Of a DNA stretch of 64,000 nt, positions 25,501-35,286 are shown piece by piece. Both the position numbers and the translations under genes were made by a program. How positions within the stretch are numbered: the first letter of the stretch is position 1; each line of letters opens with the position of its first letter. This DNA comes from Mactromeris polynyma (Eukaryota; Mollusca; Bivalvia; Venerida; Mactridae). The stretch lies in NCBI GenBank assembly GCA_032209605.1, contig JASFXZ010000001.1, positions 7,813,703 through 7,877,702 on the forward strand. The letters run 5' to 3'. A model generated the notes under the pieces. It did no database searches and was not told the DNA's origin. It worked only from the letters and a program-made list of their open reading frames with translations.

Positions 25501-26963
25501 GAAATACATAGAAATAATGATACATTTACTGATTTAGTGGTTAATTTTTAATTTCTAACATTCTAGAAGGGGGTATAGTATACATAGCAAACAATGTATC
25601 ATTACTTTTTTTCGGACGTTAAAATTTGATAAAACTTGAGTTAGATCCACAATACCATATAGATTTAATAAATATCAGTTTTAATTACATCTGGAGGTAT
25701 GCCAACTGTTGGTATTAATCCTTAATACACAGCCTAAATAAACTTTTTTGAGTAGGGGCCATCTTCAGGAGTAGATAGGGTTATACCAAACATTTTTATA
25801 GATGGCCGTATGATGGAAGTTTAATGCTTTATGATGGAAGTACCCGTACATAAAATCAATGACATTCATTCAAATACTTATAATTGCGCTAGTAAAATCA
25901 AGTGAAGTGTCATAAATAATTTGCATGCTCGAAATTTTTAGACTTCACATACAAGACTGCAATTATTGCTATTTAAAGTAATACATACGTACTATAAGAT
26001 TTTTTTTTTATATAATTTCATCTGTACATGAATACTTCCATGACTTTCATTACAACTGTAATACTGTCATAAGATTACAAACCATTTTGTGTGATTTTCT
26101 GAATGTTGTGCCCCACAGATTGAGCTAGTCTGGTGCTATCATCACCACCTGTGTATGAATGAAAAATATAAAGTTGAACTATACATCAAATAATCATACA
26201 AACAATTCCGGAAGCGCAGAAAATACTGTTGAAGATTAAGGTATTCTACAACAGAACATTCATGTTTGGTAGACTGCTCGACTAATAGTACATTGAAATG
26301 TTTTGGTCTGATGATTATCATTAGTGTTAAGTATAATTATTGATTTAAATCTGTATCAGTCTTCACGATAATTTTTTGGAAGGACTTGCCCATTCGGGCA
26401 GACAGCTTGCAATTTCCACTAAATCGAATTCACTTTCACTTGCCCAAATAAAATTAACAGCACCGTCAAAATAATGAAAAAACATGATGTTTTGATGGTT
26501 GTTTTGATTTGTGAAATTGGAAACGAATACTAGTAACGATAGTTGATGAAAAAGTACTGTTACACAAACAAAATTGACAAAAATGCAAACCAGACAAAGT
26601 ATTGCATAAGTAAACGTAATCAATTTTTGTGACAGCTTGGATAAACGCTAGTCAGACTGGACCACGAGCAGACAAAATGGATTTTTTACTTGTTTGATGG
26701 TAATTTTACTTGGCCCAGGCTTCGGGCAAGTAGGTTATCTTGAAGACAGCTATATAACAAAATATATGTTGATTATCTATTATAACAACCACCGAGTCTT
26801 CAGAGGTACAGGCTTGCTGTATAAAATTCCACTAAAGTGTTTGTACATAGCTTATGATGTTAGATAAATGTAAATAAATAATATATAAAACATGAATACC
26901 TGAGCTGCTGCCACTCTGGTAGGACGAATGTTGATCAAACGAACCTCTACCGTAACTTGCCAT
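13410..26963 (-). CDS. Syntaxin-7/12-like endosomal Qa-SNARE, complete, with alternative terminal exons
   Basis: t-SNARE that would drive fusion on endosomal/lysosomal membranes as the Qa member of a four-helix bundle. Nine shared coding exons, all in consistent phase: 26900-26963, 26083-26148, 25103-25172, 24534-24633, 22885-23025, 20651-20697, 19943-20033, 19355-19427, 18460-18542 (245 codons). They are followed by either 16603-16704 or 13410-13505, giving 278 or 276 residues, the normal size for the family. The N-terminal half is helical like a Habc domain ([20 protein letters not shown]). The SNARE motif runs from about residue 180 to 245 ([46 protein letters not shown]), with the expected zero-layer Gln at about 213 (HEQGEV). 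It ends in a polybasic stretch and one transmembrane helix. Start [10 protein letters not shown] at 26963. Similarity is clearly to STX7/STX12; which of the two cannot be decided. Confidence 0.92.
13660..13800 (-). mobile_element. tRNA-like SINE head fragment
   Basis: On the minus strand the sequence reads 'ggtagtttagtggtggag' (A-box-like), then an anticodon-arm-like stretch, then 'catgggttcaagtttt' (B-box-like). It lacks the 3' features of an intact tRNA gene and lies in an intron, so a tRNA-derived SINE is more likely. Confidence 0.4.
14259..14451. repeat. Tandem duplication, about 98-bp unit, two copies
   Basis: Two near-identical units share 'cttgacctagatcttataaa' and 'ttcctaccaggtttcattaa', starting at about 14259 and 14357. 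They sit within a longer degenerate repeat (14000-14600) with related 'ccaggtttga...tcaggtagaaa' segments. Confidence 0.8.
14729..15025 (+). mobile_element. SINE with an internal minisatellite at its B-box position
   Basis: Begins with a tRNA-like head ('gcctgcccagctagctcaac'), continues through the 13-bp tandem array at 14757-14866, then the SINE core ('atgtcctccatatgtggaga') and a tail with 'gggttaggtcaacaggatgc' and 'aatgttgaaaaacaggct'. Core and tail parallel the SINE at 55505-55800. Confidence 0.65.
14757..14866. repeat. 13-bp minisatellite (cccaggttgggtt), about 8 units
   Basis: Near-perfect tandem units, with one short unit at about 14822. The unit contains 'ggttgggttccc', close to a pol III B box, and lies where the B box of the surrounding SINE should be. 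Confidence 0.95.
15441..16005. repeat. Hairpin-ended repeat with about 170-bp internal tandem units
   Basis: Starts with the palindrome GTGTCCATAGGACAC (15451-15465) followed by 'agatgccccca' and ends with a C-run/G-run hairpin and 'gggggcataa' (about 15974-16000). Inside, 'caagggccataac' recurs at about 15581, 15751 and 15920, each followed by similar sequence ('catgaaaccccaggtg', 'cctgtaaagt.ttatgactctgg'). Confidence 0.75.
16603..16704 (-). CDS. Syntaxin-like gene, proximal alternative terminal exon (anchor A)
   Basis: Acceptor TTTCAG, 33 codons, stop TAG at 16603-16605. Encodes SKARRKKCC followed by a hydrophobic helix ([18 protein letters not shown]) and the tail TVSNSN. It starts in the same phase as the distal exon (phase 0 after VEYQ), so each makes a complete SNARE. 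The two are similar in layout but have diverged, so this looks like an old exon duplication. Confidence 0.88.
   Translation of the reverse strand, partial: SKARRKKCCLIVVLLVILLVVGIIIAVTVSNSN
17276..17494. repeat. Short hairpin-ended repeat
   Basis: Contains 'aaagggccataactcagtg' and ends in the near-perfect hairpin at 17468-17494 (ATGTCTCTCTCG, then CGAGAGGGAGACAT) followed by AA. Same layout as the repeats at 15441 and 61801. The 5' boundary is uncertain. Confidence 0.6.
18460..18542 (-). CDS. Syntaxin-like gene, coding exon 9 (end of SNARE motif)
   Basis: 83 nt, acceptor AACAG, donor CAG|GTAGGT. Encodes [16 protein letters not shown] and RSAVEYQ, the last heptads of the SNARE helix. It is the branch point: both terminal exons are in phase with it. 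Confidence 0.9.
19355..19427 (-). CDS. Syntaxin-like gene, coding exon 8 (SNARE core)
   Basis: 73 nt, acceptor ATACAG, donor TTAG|GTGAGT. Encodes [19 protein letters not shown], including the Qa zero-layer glutamine. Confidence 0.92.
19519..19694. repeat. Dispersed repeat 'acaagagatgtttgtaaaac', short copy
   Basis: Begins 'acaagagatgtttgtaaaac' plus 'attatgccccct' and ends 'ctcttcttcgaaggggggca' plus 'taat'. The same ends and internal text ('gaggatgataggtcaagggg') occur in the longer copy at 22126-22678. Confidence 0.85.
19943..20033 (-). CDS. Syntaxin-like gene, coding exon 7
   Basis: 91 nt, acceptor TTCAG|CTAC, donor GAG|GTAAAT. Encodes the start of the SNARE motif ([14 protein letters not shown]). 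Confidence 0.9.
20360..20590 (+). mobile_element. tRNA-derived SINE
   Basis: Contains a near-canonical B box ('gggttcgaccc', about 20391) and a tail with 'gacctaagctgttcaaacac' then 'cataaaac', matching the end of other SINEs here. The A-box region is weak and the core diverged. It lies in a syntaxin intron on the opposite strand. Confidence 0.55.
20651..20697 (-). CDS. Syntaxin-like gene, coding exon 6 (acidic linker)
   Basis: 47 nt, acceptor TTTCAG, donor GGG|GTAAGT. Encodes [15 protein letters not shown], an acidic flexible linker between the Habc-like region and the SNARE helix. Confidence 0.85.
20698..22884 (-). other. Syntaxin intron, AT-rich
   Basis: Intron of about 2.2 kb. Apart from the dispersed repeat at 22126-22678 I recognise nothing in it. 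The short open frames at 21590-21772 and 22046-22255 have no supported identity. Confidence 0.6.
22126..22678. repeat. Dispersed repeat 'acaagagatgtttgtaaaac', long copy
   Basis: Same start and end as 19519-19694, with 'gtgaggaccaagtttgagga', 'gatgataggtcaaggggttc' and the terminal 'ctcttcttcgaaggggggca'. It is about three times longer, so the short copy is probably an internal deletion derivative. Confidence 0.85.
22885..23025 (-). CDS. Syntaxin-like gene, coding exon 5
   Basis: 141 nt (47 codons), acceptor AACAG, donor TTC|GTAAGA. Encodes [20 protein letters not shown] and [14 protein letters not shown], the last helix of the syntaxin N-terminal bundle. Confidence 0.9.
23125..23360. mobile_element. 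MITE with CRE-like site, copy 2
   Basis: Left end 'atgagcgccgctgtacgatt', right end 'agcagcgctcaaatg'. It is inverted relative to copy 1 ('gtgaccatatggagtaaata', 'atttcctgcttgc'). Contains one TGACGTCA at about 23191 and a decayed site (TGACGTCT) near 23308. Confidence 0.8.
23425..23520 (-). mobile_element. tRNA-like SINE head fragment
   Basis: On the minus strand reads 'cagcccagttagctcaatca' then 'gcagagtg', a clear tRNA-type A-box arm, followed by a degenerate B box ('ggaattggaaatcc'). Confidence 0.55.
23671..24290. repeat. Hairpin-started dispersed repeat with internal duplication
   Basis: Starts 'acaagagggccatgatggcc' with a perfect hairpin GGGCCATGATGGCCC (23677-23691). Two internal halves (about 23690-23960 and 24030-24280) share 'ccaaatatcaaagctcta', 'ctcctgtgacctacttat' (variants) and 'ggatcattcctgt.aagttt'. 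Confidence 0.75.
24534..24633 (-). CDS. Syntaxin-like gene, coding exon 4
   Basis: 100 nt, acceptor TTTCAG, donor GCG|GTTGGT (a weak donor). Encodes [20 protein letters not shown] and LAHLP, in the Habc-like region. Confidence 0.85.
25103..25172 (-). CDS. Syntaxin-like gene, coding exon 3
   Basis: 70 nt, acceptor TTACAG, donor AGC|GTAAGT. Encodes [20 protein letters not shown], close to the STX7/12 pattern in this position. Confidence 0.9.
26083..26148 (-). CDS. Syntaxin-like gene, coding exon 2
   Basis: 66 nt, acceptor CACAG, donor ATG|GTTTGT. Encodes [20 protein letters not shown], the first N-terminal helix. Confidence 0.88.
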
Positions 26964-27000
26964 GTTTCCCTTCTTTTATACCAATGATCTGTGTTAACAA
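26900..27000 (-). CDS. Syntaxin-like gene, first coding exon with 5' UTR part
   Basis: The start ATG is at 26963-26961 ([10 protein letters not shown]); donor CAG|GTATTC. Bases 26964-27000 follow an acceptor-like TCTTACAG, so they are probably 5' UTR with a further non-coding exon upstream. Confidence 0.82.
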
Positions 27001-27198
27001 CTGTAAGACAAAATTTCAAACATGAATTAATTATCAATTAAATGTCCATTTATTTACCTATTGATCTGTTCAATTAACTTAGTTAAATCTTTAATTATGA
27101 TGATTATGACAGACGAAAATGCCAACTTCTCTCGATTCAGAAACAAAATGGCAGACATCGCAATTTTTTTATCATTGGTTTGATCTCGGAAGAAACTG

Positions 27199-27322
27199 TT
27201 GCCGGTCGCGAGAGTTCAAACAAACGTAAAAACACACATAGTAGCACTTTTCCAGTCTATTATTGCCGGTCCCGAGAGTTCAAAAAACTTAAAAACACAC
27301 ATAGTAGCACGTTTTCAGTCCA
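27199..27322. repeat. 64-bp tandem duplication upstream of syntaxin
   Basis: Two adjacent units share 'ttgccggtc.cgagagttca' and 'acacacatagtagcac.ttt'. They sit 200-360 bp upstream of the first recognised syntaxin exon, where a promoter would be expected (inference). Confidence 0.8.
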
Positions 27323-27401
27323 TGATTTATATGTCCGTGATATTTAAAAATTCGTGAGAATATAGGCAACAATGATTTGTGTCGAATACTAATACATGAT
27401 A

Positions 27402-27470
27402 TAGATAGGAAGCTGATAAGACCCTACATAACTGAAAAATGTGAAATAATCTATGTTGGGTCAGTCATGG
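27402..27470. repeat. Dispersed repeat, copy 1 of 2
   Basis: 'gataggaagctgataagacc' then 'ctacataac.g.aaaatgt.aaata' occurs here and at about 29755-29815. Only the ends match, so the element's nature is unknown. Confidence 0.6.
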
Positions 27471-29751
27471 CAAATACCCATCGGACAGTTGGACCTGACC
27501 GATAAAAAACAGCCAGGTCCAATGTAGAGGGCCTGTGCGTCGGTCCCTCCGTATGTCCGATACGGTATGGATGGGTTTAACAACATCCAATGCTGTTAAC
27601 ACAATGCGAGCTACTTACGCGCACCAAGTCAATTGTCTGCACGTTGGCTTGTCTTTCGGACATTTAAACTTTGATTGTGTCGTCAAATGCATTTCAGGAG
27701 TGAATGTTATTGTTAAAGTAATCATAATTTGTAAACAGTATTTATCGAAATACGCCAATTGTTTGTCCATTTCTGTTTGATTTGTTAATTTTTACTTTAA
27801 ATCGAGCGGTCCGATAGCACGAAATCCTGTCAGAAAATGGAAAAAACTGTTCTTTTCTTGGAAACCTCGCAAAATTTTGCATTGTTGACGATTGATTGAG
27901 TTGTCAAAATGGACATTTCTGGAAGAATTTTCTTTTTCGAGTTCAACGTGGTATCAGCATGTTCATTCACGTATTTCACACAGAAATAATGAAATGCACG
28001 CCAAGTTTTTAACATGAGCGGGTACAAGTATGCACGCCGATCGGTACCGCATATTCCATAAATGCCGCAGAATAAACAACAGTACCAAACACAAAGTGAC
28101 GGGTACCAACATTTATCGTCTATGAGTATGACACGCTCATGAATGTATAATGACATGATTATTCAAACGCTTGCCAAAAACAATTGGAGCCAATCAGATC
28201 ACGTCCCGCGTACCCGACACATGTGATAGACATGTGAAGCGCATAATAATAACACACCAGAGAACTAAATTGGTTTGCTCTTTGATACGCTGAAATAACG
28301 ATTGATTAGACCGACAAAAGTTGCAAAGAATCTTATATCGATGAAAATGCCATCTCATGTAATTAAAATTGCCAATGACGATAACGTAGAAAACGTGTAT
28401 TTATTCAGCAACCCACATTTAATTCTTTAACTATTTACTCCAGCAACGCAATAGGAAAATTCAAAATATGCATTTATGCCTTGGATTTTCACAAAAACAT
28501 CCATGCAATCACTTTCGTTTTCGGGTCTAGTATACGTTAAAATCCGTACCGTATGGTCCGTAATGCCACCCGCTCCGCATTTTACGTGGAATGAAAATTA
28601 TTATAGTAAATTCAGATTACTATTTTATTTGCCTGAATATACTGATGATTTATGTCTCATAGTCTGTGCTATGACTATTCATATATAATTTACCTCACTG
28701 TATCAGTGTATGTTTAGTTTATGTTTCATTGGTGGCTTACTGCATGTGATTGACTTGTGTAAACTTGGGAGTGGTATATTATGAAAAACCAGAAATAAAT
28801 GCTGTTTGATGTGTACCCACAGTTTTTATTATTGTACCAACATTTTTTAGTTGGGGTGGGTACAGATACCCACTTTCTGAAATATCACTGAACATGCTGG
28901 GTATGATTCAACTCAATATTTTAATATTTCAAGAGTAGTCAATGGTATAATGTTGACAACCCCCAATTCCGCAATTTTGCATGTTACTCTCCTTGAATTT
29001 ACAATATATATGAAGAATATGAATGATACTAAACTGAAATAAAATGGTATTGATATTGTTACAACTTACAGGTCTACACCTTTGCTTCCCAAGTCACATT
29101 GTATACATGAATGCATGTATGATGAATGTGATAGGTTACTGTATATTTACTTTACCTAACAAACGTATCTGCAAAGAATGTAATTTTTAACAACATGTTT
29201 TCGGTCTGACAAGTTTGCATTTGCCTTGGTATGACAAGTTTTCCAAGATCGTCAGACCGAATGTCTGACAAATCTTGGAAGTCATTCGCCATGAGTCATG
29301 ACTGTTGGGTGTTATTTATAGGACATCTACTCGATATTTCCTACTAATTGTCCACAACATGGTAGCAAAATAATATATTATATGAAATCAAAGTGGATAA
29401 AATAATTTTCACACATGTTATTTATCCCTCTTATTCTTAAAACGATGTCGGGTTCTAGAATCTAACATTTTCACTCACCAAAGATTTCGTCTAATTTTCG
29501 ATTCATATATTGACCGTGTTAATTAACCAGGTATATTGCGCAGTCATTATGCGAATCTCTGTGAAATCTGCACTGGATGGAAACAAATGCACATCTTTAT
29601 ACAATTAGCGCAAAACATTCTTGACCTTATCCGGCGTAGAAAGCATCAATTAATTGAGCTATTGGAAATGTATTTTCCCTGCTGGTCTTGTTTGATAGTT
29701 CAACATTAGTGGAAAAGGAGCAATAAAAAATGGTGTCGGAAAGTTCTACAT

Positions 29752-29820
29752 GACATTGATAGGAAGCTGATAAGACCCTACATAACCGGAAAATGTCAAA
29801 TAAGGTATGTAGCCTTGTAG
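29752..29820. repeat. Dispersed repeat, copy 2 of 2
   Basis: Second copy of the 'gataggaagctgataagacc' segment, in the same orientation as the copy at 27402. Confidence 0.6.
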
Positions 29821-30879
29821 AGACTCTAGAGTACAGGCTACCCATATTTCGGCAACATGAGAGCACTGGGTTCTAATGAATTTTGAGCAAATTTATGAAG
29901 CATCATGAGCTTGTTATCTGTGTTTTGAATGTCTCTAATATCAGGCGAGTGACTTAAGACTAAAACATGTAAAATGATTAATGAATCAAAATATCAAATT
30001 ATGAATATTGCCAAAACTATGGAGTAAGGTGCAGTCGGTTCTGGCAGTTTAACTCATCATTTTGTGGACGAATGGTTATAATATACATTTCTTCAACAAA
30101 ATAGTTTATACTTACACTAAACAGAGATGACAAAGTCGGAGAAAAAATACAAATTCAATATAAATTATCGAACAAATTCGCATTCACATCCTCCTACAAA
30201 TAAAGTCGGCCATGTTATGACGTCAGTGCGAGTAGGTATAAATATTTACGAACAACTCAAATATGACATCGTCATCTACATACTCCATGTGAGTCATGAT
30301 AAATGATAAGATTTCACTTAAACGTCACCTGTAAATTACGTGAGGTATTTATTAAAATAGCTATGATTTAGAAAATCGATCTAGTTTTTGAACACTGTAT
30401 GTTGAAATACAGTTGAACTTAATTTTAAAACTGCTCCGCAGTCACCCGTAACAAATCAATGAACTTTCATTCATGAAGATGTAGGGCCTATATTTTGAGA
30501 AATTATTTAACATTCCATTTATGTGATCAGTCATGTTCAGACTGCGGGTTTCGAATATTTGACACTGGTTAAAAGATATATACAAATTCATTACATACAT
30601 AGGCGGTTTGGGGGGGGGGGGGCACAAATATGCCAGTCTTGTTTACCTGGAGCGGTAAAACATTTTCCTACCATATGGCGATACATTAAATAACATTTGG
30701 TCGATCTTTCTTGACAATAAGTGAGGAATCACAGCTTACTTTAGGGGGCGCACCCCAGACCACCCTGTGAACCTCGTCTATAAACACTCCATGCACTTTA
30801 TACTCAATCCCCTATGCCACCCTGCATTAAATACATGTTTAATTTTAATTATCTTGTACATTTATAAAGAGTATAGGCT

Positions 30880-30990
30880 TACAGTAAAACCTCCCTTGGG
30901 ACAATTGAAAATTGGTCTTAAAATTTAGGTGGCATAAAGAGCAAAACAGTGAAAAAGGACCACCTCGTAATTTTGAGGTAGAGTATTTCA
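30880..30990. mobile_element. MITE, CAGTAAAACCTC family, decayed copy
   Basis: Left end TACAGTAAAACCTC is intact. The interior keeps 'ttgggacaattgaaaa.tggtctta' and 'aaacagtgaaaaaggac', but the right inverted end is not recognisable. Confidence 0.6.
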
Positions 30991-32621
30991 TAATGTGGAG
31001 ATAGTGAAGTGTATGCACGAGATCAGGGCATGGACGGGTAGAAGTTTTGGACCAAGGTCCGCGCGAAGTTATAGACCCGTAACAAACCATGATTGCTTAC
31101 CTTTCTTTAATACATAGCCATTGTTGTCTGTTTCATCTAAAAAGGGCAGGTAAGCGTTCTTTGTCGTTTAAATTACCAGATGATATCTTACATTATTTGA
31201 CAACTATCAATATCATTATTTATGATAATGGATAATATGTGTCGAACACACAGCAAGCTACTGTAGCTGAGACCCCTGACTTGGCATCTTTCAAGCAGGT
31301 GGTCTCCACATTAAGAAGTTAGGCGGATCAGCTACAAGTTATCTTTAATGACTTACAAGGCTGTGCTGGTGCGGCCACCGGAGCCGGATTGGCTTGGATA
31401 TGAGGAGACGAAGACGTAGCTTACCAAATTTACTATCTCTTCCTCTTAACTATCCAAACTCTTTTATCTTTCCTATCGTTTTAATTAAATGTTTCTTGAA
31501 CGTGCACTATCACCCGTCGCGTAAAAGTCAATTGTGATTGAGACGACGTATGATGTACATTTGTAGTTGTGAATACATGTAAATTGTATATGGAAATGAA
31601 AGTCATTGGACTTTAGTATAACATGAGTCACTCGGGTACACATGTACTAGACACATACTGTAGTTTCACACATGATAAGCCTTTTATAAAGCATCGAGCG
31701 AATAAATAGTTGGTATATATCACGAGTGAAATGATATTTGGTGTCTAGTACCTGTGGTCGGGTGTAGGATACTAAATTTGTATCCCGTTAGCATCCAAAA
31801 TGGACCTTTCCCGCGGGTACCTTGGTACTCACCAATGCCTCTTTACGAGACAATCAATACATCAATGTACTTCCCGAGAATTGTTGACCTATTTCTAAAA
31901 TACTAGCGCCATACATATGGGAGCTTAAAGTCGACGTAAACACCGTTACGTCATGACGTCATACTATACACATGTGTGACCATAACGACCACAGCGATGA
32001 TACGATGATTTACCTGCCAATCTCGGTAAGACTAAATAACATGTATTTGGGTTTGAATGTAATATTTTGATTGTAGTCGATTTAAAACGTCTGCTTCCGA
32101 GTGCTTTGAAATTACTAGTATGATGAAAAATAATTATGTTACACATTTTACATAGATCGCTATCACCATGTAGACGGAAGCATTCTTTTTGTTTTCTACA
32201 TATGTTAATATTTTTGTTAATATATGAAGTAGACTTACATATGTATACATTCAAAACCCAAGAAAAATAATCGATGTTATGTTCTTATTACTACACAGCA
32301 AAGCAAAAGCTGCAAAGTTGTACGTGCAAATTAAAATCATTAAAACGCACACTGGCCACCATCAACATGATGTTAACATGGAATTCAATATAGCATAATT
32401 TATACAAGTATATATACACATTTTGTTCATTTATTACTCATAAAGTCCGTACGGAATTAGTTCTACAAACTGTTTAAATTTATTTTGCGTTTTTTCTCGA
32501 TCTGTATTTTACACAGTAGGCCTAATTCGTATCATTTATCATATTAAATTTGAAAATCTGACTTAGTCATTTAAATCCTCATTCTAAGTGCTGTTGTACA
32601 CACATATAATACTTATTGTAG

Positions 32622-32698
32622 ACGGAACAGATCTAGTCAATGTATCAATGACGAAGTTTAAAGACGAGGATGAAGAATGTGTAGAATGTTCAAGAATG
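32622..32698 (+). CDS. RVRF protein, first recognised exon
   Basis: Encodes MTKFKDEDEECVECSRM from the ATG at 32648, ending in phase 0. Upstream bases to the acceptor at 32620-32621 stay open, so this may not be the first coding exon. Confidence 0.6.
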
Positions 32699-34835
32699 GT
32701 ATGAATGAACACATTATTTGAAGTAGTGTACAGTAAACGGTGATTCTAATACATTTGTTAACTATATTTTATTCACTGCAAACTGCACCCCAAATCAGAC
32801 ACATGCAGTATAAGCATGGATGGGTGGATGAAAAGAAGCAATTGTTTTTTTACATGCAATAGACTCTTTAAGTTCATATAAGTATAGTTTTTTGTGAATG
32901 GATATATTTCTTATAGACTAATTTTTTAAGTCGTAAACTATTTTTTTATTGAACAAGTATTTTCTTTTTGTCCACAAATATTTGTATCGAATAAATATAT
33001 TGCAATTATAGAACACATATTTTCTTATTTTAGTTCATATATACTTTTATTGAATACATACATTTGACATAGAATATTGCAACGTTTGTCATGCCATATA
33101 GAGCTACATGCGCAAAAAAACTCAACTGAGATCAAATCTGATTCACGATCGTACTTGTTATCTCCCTTATAAAAAGAAAATAATAAAGAACATTATGGAA
33201 CATTGCGTTATAATTTGGATATAATACTATTCAAGACGCATCCCGTGGTTACATTTAAGATGCATTACCAATTCAATGGTTTTCTTCTTTGTCGGTTGGG
33301 ACTGGACAAACTAAGATTCAACATTTAAGTTTTAAAGGATTTTTATACACTATTCATCCATATTTGCACTGTAGGCCTACTCAAAATAAGACCCCAGTCT
33401 ATGATACATATAACGACCAAAACACAGTCAGTATCATGTTCTGTATTTTCAGTATGAAAAGAAAATGCTGAAACGCTTGGCTGGATATGTCAGCAAATAT
33501 AACATTATGCATTCAGTAAGAAACACTATGAGAGAGCGACGTGAAAGGAGTAGCCTATATCAGAACGGATATATTCCAACAATGCGTACATCTACTCCCA
33601 CCATGAATAGAGATAGTTTACGCCATATTATCCGCGGATCAGACTCTCAGCTAGATCAGTTCATAAACAATAAACAGATTCAACAACAACTAATAAAATG
33701 GTGGAATAAAACAACCCCACAATACAAAGATGAATGGACTGATACACGACGACCTCGAGGAATACCAGCATGGAAGTACCAGTCACACGTTTGTTGTATT
33801 ACTAAGGAAACCAGAAGCAACGTTACTTCGGGAAAATCGCGTAAAGGTTCTAATGATGCAAATACAAGTCCACAACAACTTGGAACTGAACATTCAATAG
33901 GTGAAGAATCAGAATATAATGAAACTAAACGACAAACAGGAACAGAAAGTTTATCTTCAGAAGATATACCAGACGTTTCTGGTGTCATTAATGCAATAAC
34001 TGACACGTACAGCGCAAACAGGCAAAACGACATTAATAGTGTGGAGACAAATTCCGAAATTTATCAACATGATGCTAAAGTTTCAGATATTAAGAAACGT
34101 CGAGTTCGCTTCAGCGATGATACAGTGGCTTTTTGTAAAACATCTGCGAACGTAATGGCAGAACATATTTTGGAGGGACAAAAGGAGGACAAGCTTAAAG
34201 CTACCCATTCTGAAACCAATAAATCCAAGGAACTTATATATGACTTTTGTGATAGAAATGACGAAGCAAAGAAGGTAAAAGGCATTTTGTCCCATAACGA
34301 ACAATGGCAAAATAGCCAAGCTGACGGTGATCGAAATCTGAGAAGCTACCAACTAAATGAAACAAAGCCAAGAATGTACGAATCACAATCCAAGGACAGC
34401 CCTGCACAAAAAGAAGCAAAAGACACTTCGTTTCAAACACGGACAGAATCGGCAAAGACTAGCGATCGCCCGCACAGAATCACGTCTGCAAAGTCACGGT
34501 ACGGAAATCTTATACTTAACGATGTTATTAGGAATGAAAACATTGACATTAAAGTTCGACTGGAAAACGCTTTACCTGTTATAGATACATGGAATACACA
34601 CAGTGTACGAGCAAGACCTGCAGTCCAAATAGAAGACATTCAGGTACCGGTACTTGACCCATCCAAAAACGGCTCCGTGGTACATTATCAACAAACGAGA
34701 CAGACGTTTGCGGAGAACCAGGCACGGCTCAGTAATACAAGATCAAAAACATGCTCATGGCAATCAGGACAAATTATGTCATTACTAACGGCAGGCCAAG
34801 CGAAGGATATTAAGGAAAAACGTAAATTACACTGA
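32622..34835 (+). CDS. Unrecognised protein with RVRF phosphatase-docking-like motif
   Basis: Two exons join in phase 0: 32622-32698 (acceptor TTGTAG, donor ATG|GTATGA) and 33453-34835 (acceptor TTTTCAG, stop TGA). With a start at ATG 32648 the product is 477 residues; the frame is open back to 32622, so an earlier start is possible. The N-terminal third is basic with a tryptophan-rich patch (QQLIKWWNKTTPQYKDEW, then GIPAWKYQSHVCC). The remainder is rich in Ser, Asn, Gln, Glu and Lys and looks disordered. The segment KKRRVRFSDDTVAF (second exon, at about 34088-34130) fits the RVxF motif through which many regulators bind protein phosphatase 1. I do not recognise the family. Codon use and the 1.4-kb open frame with intact splice sites support a real gene; function is unknown. 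Confidence 0.75.
32699..33452 (+). other. Intron of RVRF-protein gene
   Basis: GT-AG intron of about 750 bp, strongly AT-rich, no recognisable content. Confidence 0.6.
33453..34835 (+). CDS. RVRF protein, main terminal exon
   Basis: Begins YEKKMLKRLAG directly after TTTTCAG and runs 460 codons to the TGA. A single long exon in this intron-rich context is a strong sign of coding selection. Confidence 0.82.
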   Translation, partial: YEKKMLKRLAGYVSKYNIMHSVRNTMRERRERSSLYQNGYIPTMRTSTPTMNRDSLRHIIRGSDSQLDQFINNKQIQQQLIKWWNKTTPQYKDEWTDTRRPRGIPAWKYQSHVCCITKETRSNVTSGKSRKGSNDANTSPQQLGTEHSIGEESEYNETKRQTGTESLSSEDIPDVSGVINAITDTYSANRQNDINSVETNSEIYQHDAKVSDIKKRRVRFSDDTVAFCKTSANVMAEHILEGQKEDKLKATHSETNKSKELIYDFCDRNDEAKKVKGILSHNEQWQNSQADGDRNLRSYQLNETKPRMYESQSKDSPAQKEAKDTSFQTRTESAKTSDRPHRITSAKSRYGNLILNDVIRNENIDIKVRLENALPVIDTWNTHSVRARPAVQIEDIQVPVLDPSKNGSVVHYQQTRQTFAENQARLSNTRSKTCSWQSGQIMSLLTAGQAKDIKEKRKLH

Positions 34836-34909
34836 GTTGTAAGTAAGTACTTAAAATATTTCTTTAAAACCTCTTTCGACACACTGCATGGTAGGTACAC
34901 GATCATGTC

Positions 34910-34915
34910 AATAAA
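34910..34915 (+). terminator. Polyadenylation signal AATAAA for RVRF-protein gene
   Basis: Canonical signal 75 nt after the stop codon. Confidence 0.6.
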
Positions 34916-35286
34916 CTATGACCTACCGTATGAGTATTATGTTATTGTTTTTGCATGGGTGAACTTCAGCTTGAGACAAATGATACGTTTTCTCTTTTAT
35001 ATAACGCTTTCAGCGATGTTGAAACAAAGTCTAGTCGTCATATCCCCAGTAGCTTGGTCTACTTTTACACTTTATATTTGGTTCGCAGTATCCAATTCGT
35101 TTCTGCACTTCACGAAAGATTGACAATTGTCAAGTGACCAATGCGCTGAATCAACGAATTAATTTAAGAAATTTTGATTTATTTTGCTGATATAATGTGT
35201 CGATTTTCTACAGAACCCATGTCGGTCTTTTTATTGAGGTACGGTAGAATTATGCTGAGGAAAAGCGGAGACAAAGCACAATGAAA

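Larger units (their letters stand above)
27001..32621. other. Intergenic, upstream of syntaxin-like gene; no coding gene recognised
   Basis: Contains the presumed syntaxin promoter side with a 64-bp duplication (27199-27322), a dispersed direct repeat pair (27402/29752), a G-run near 30608 and a decayed MITE (30880-30990). The 108-codon minus-strand frame at 27830-28156 has no recognisable motif and no coding character. Confidence 0.5.

Noticed and set aside
27830..28156. Minus-strand 108-codon open frame upstream of the syntaxin gene
   Set aside because: No recognisable similarity, signal or splice context.
31260..31430. Less AT-rich stretch translating to pieces such as PDLASFKQVVSTLRS and ADQLQVIFNDLQ
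   Set aside because: Looks like the end of an old retroelement open frame but is broken by stops, and no second copy or diagnostic motif was found; left unannotated.
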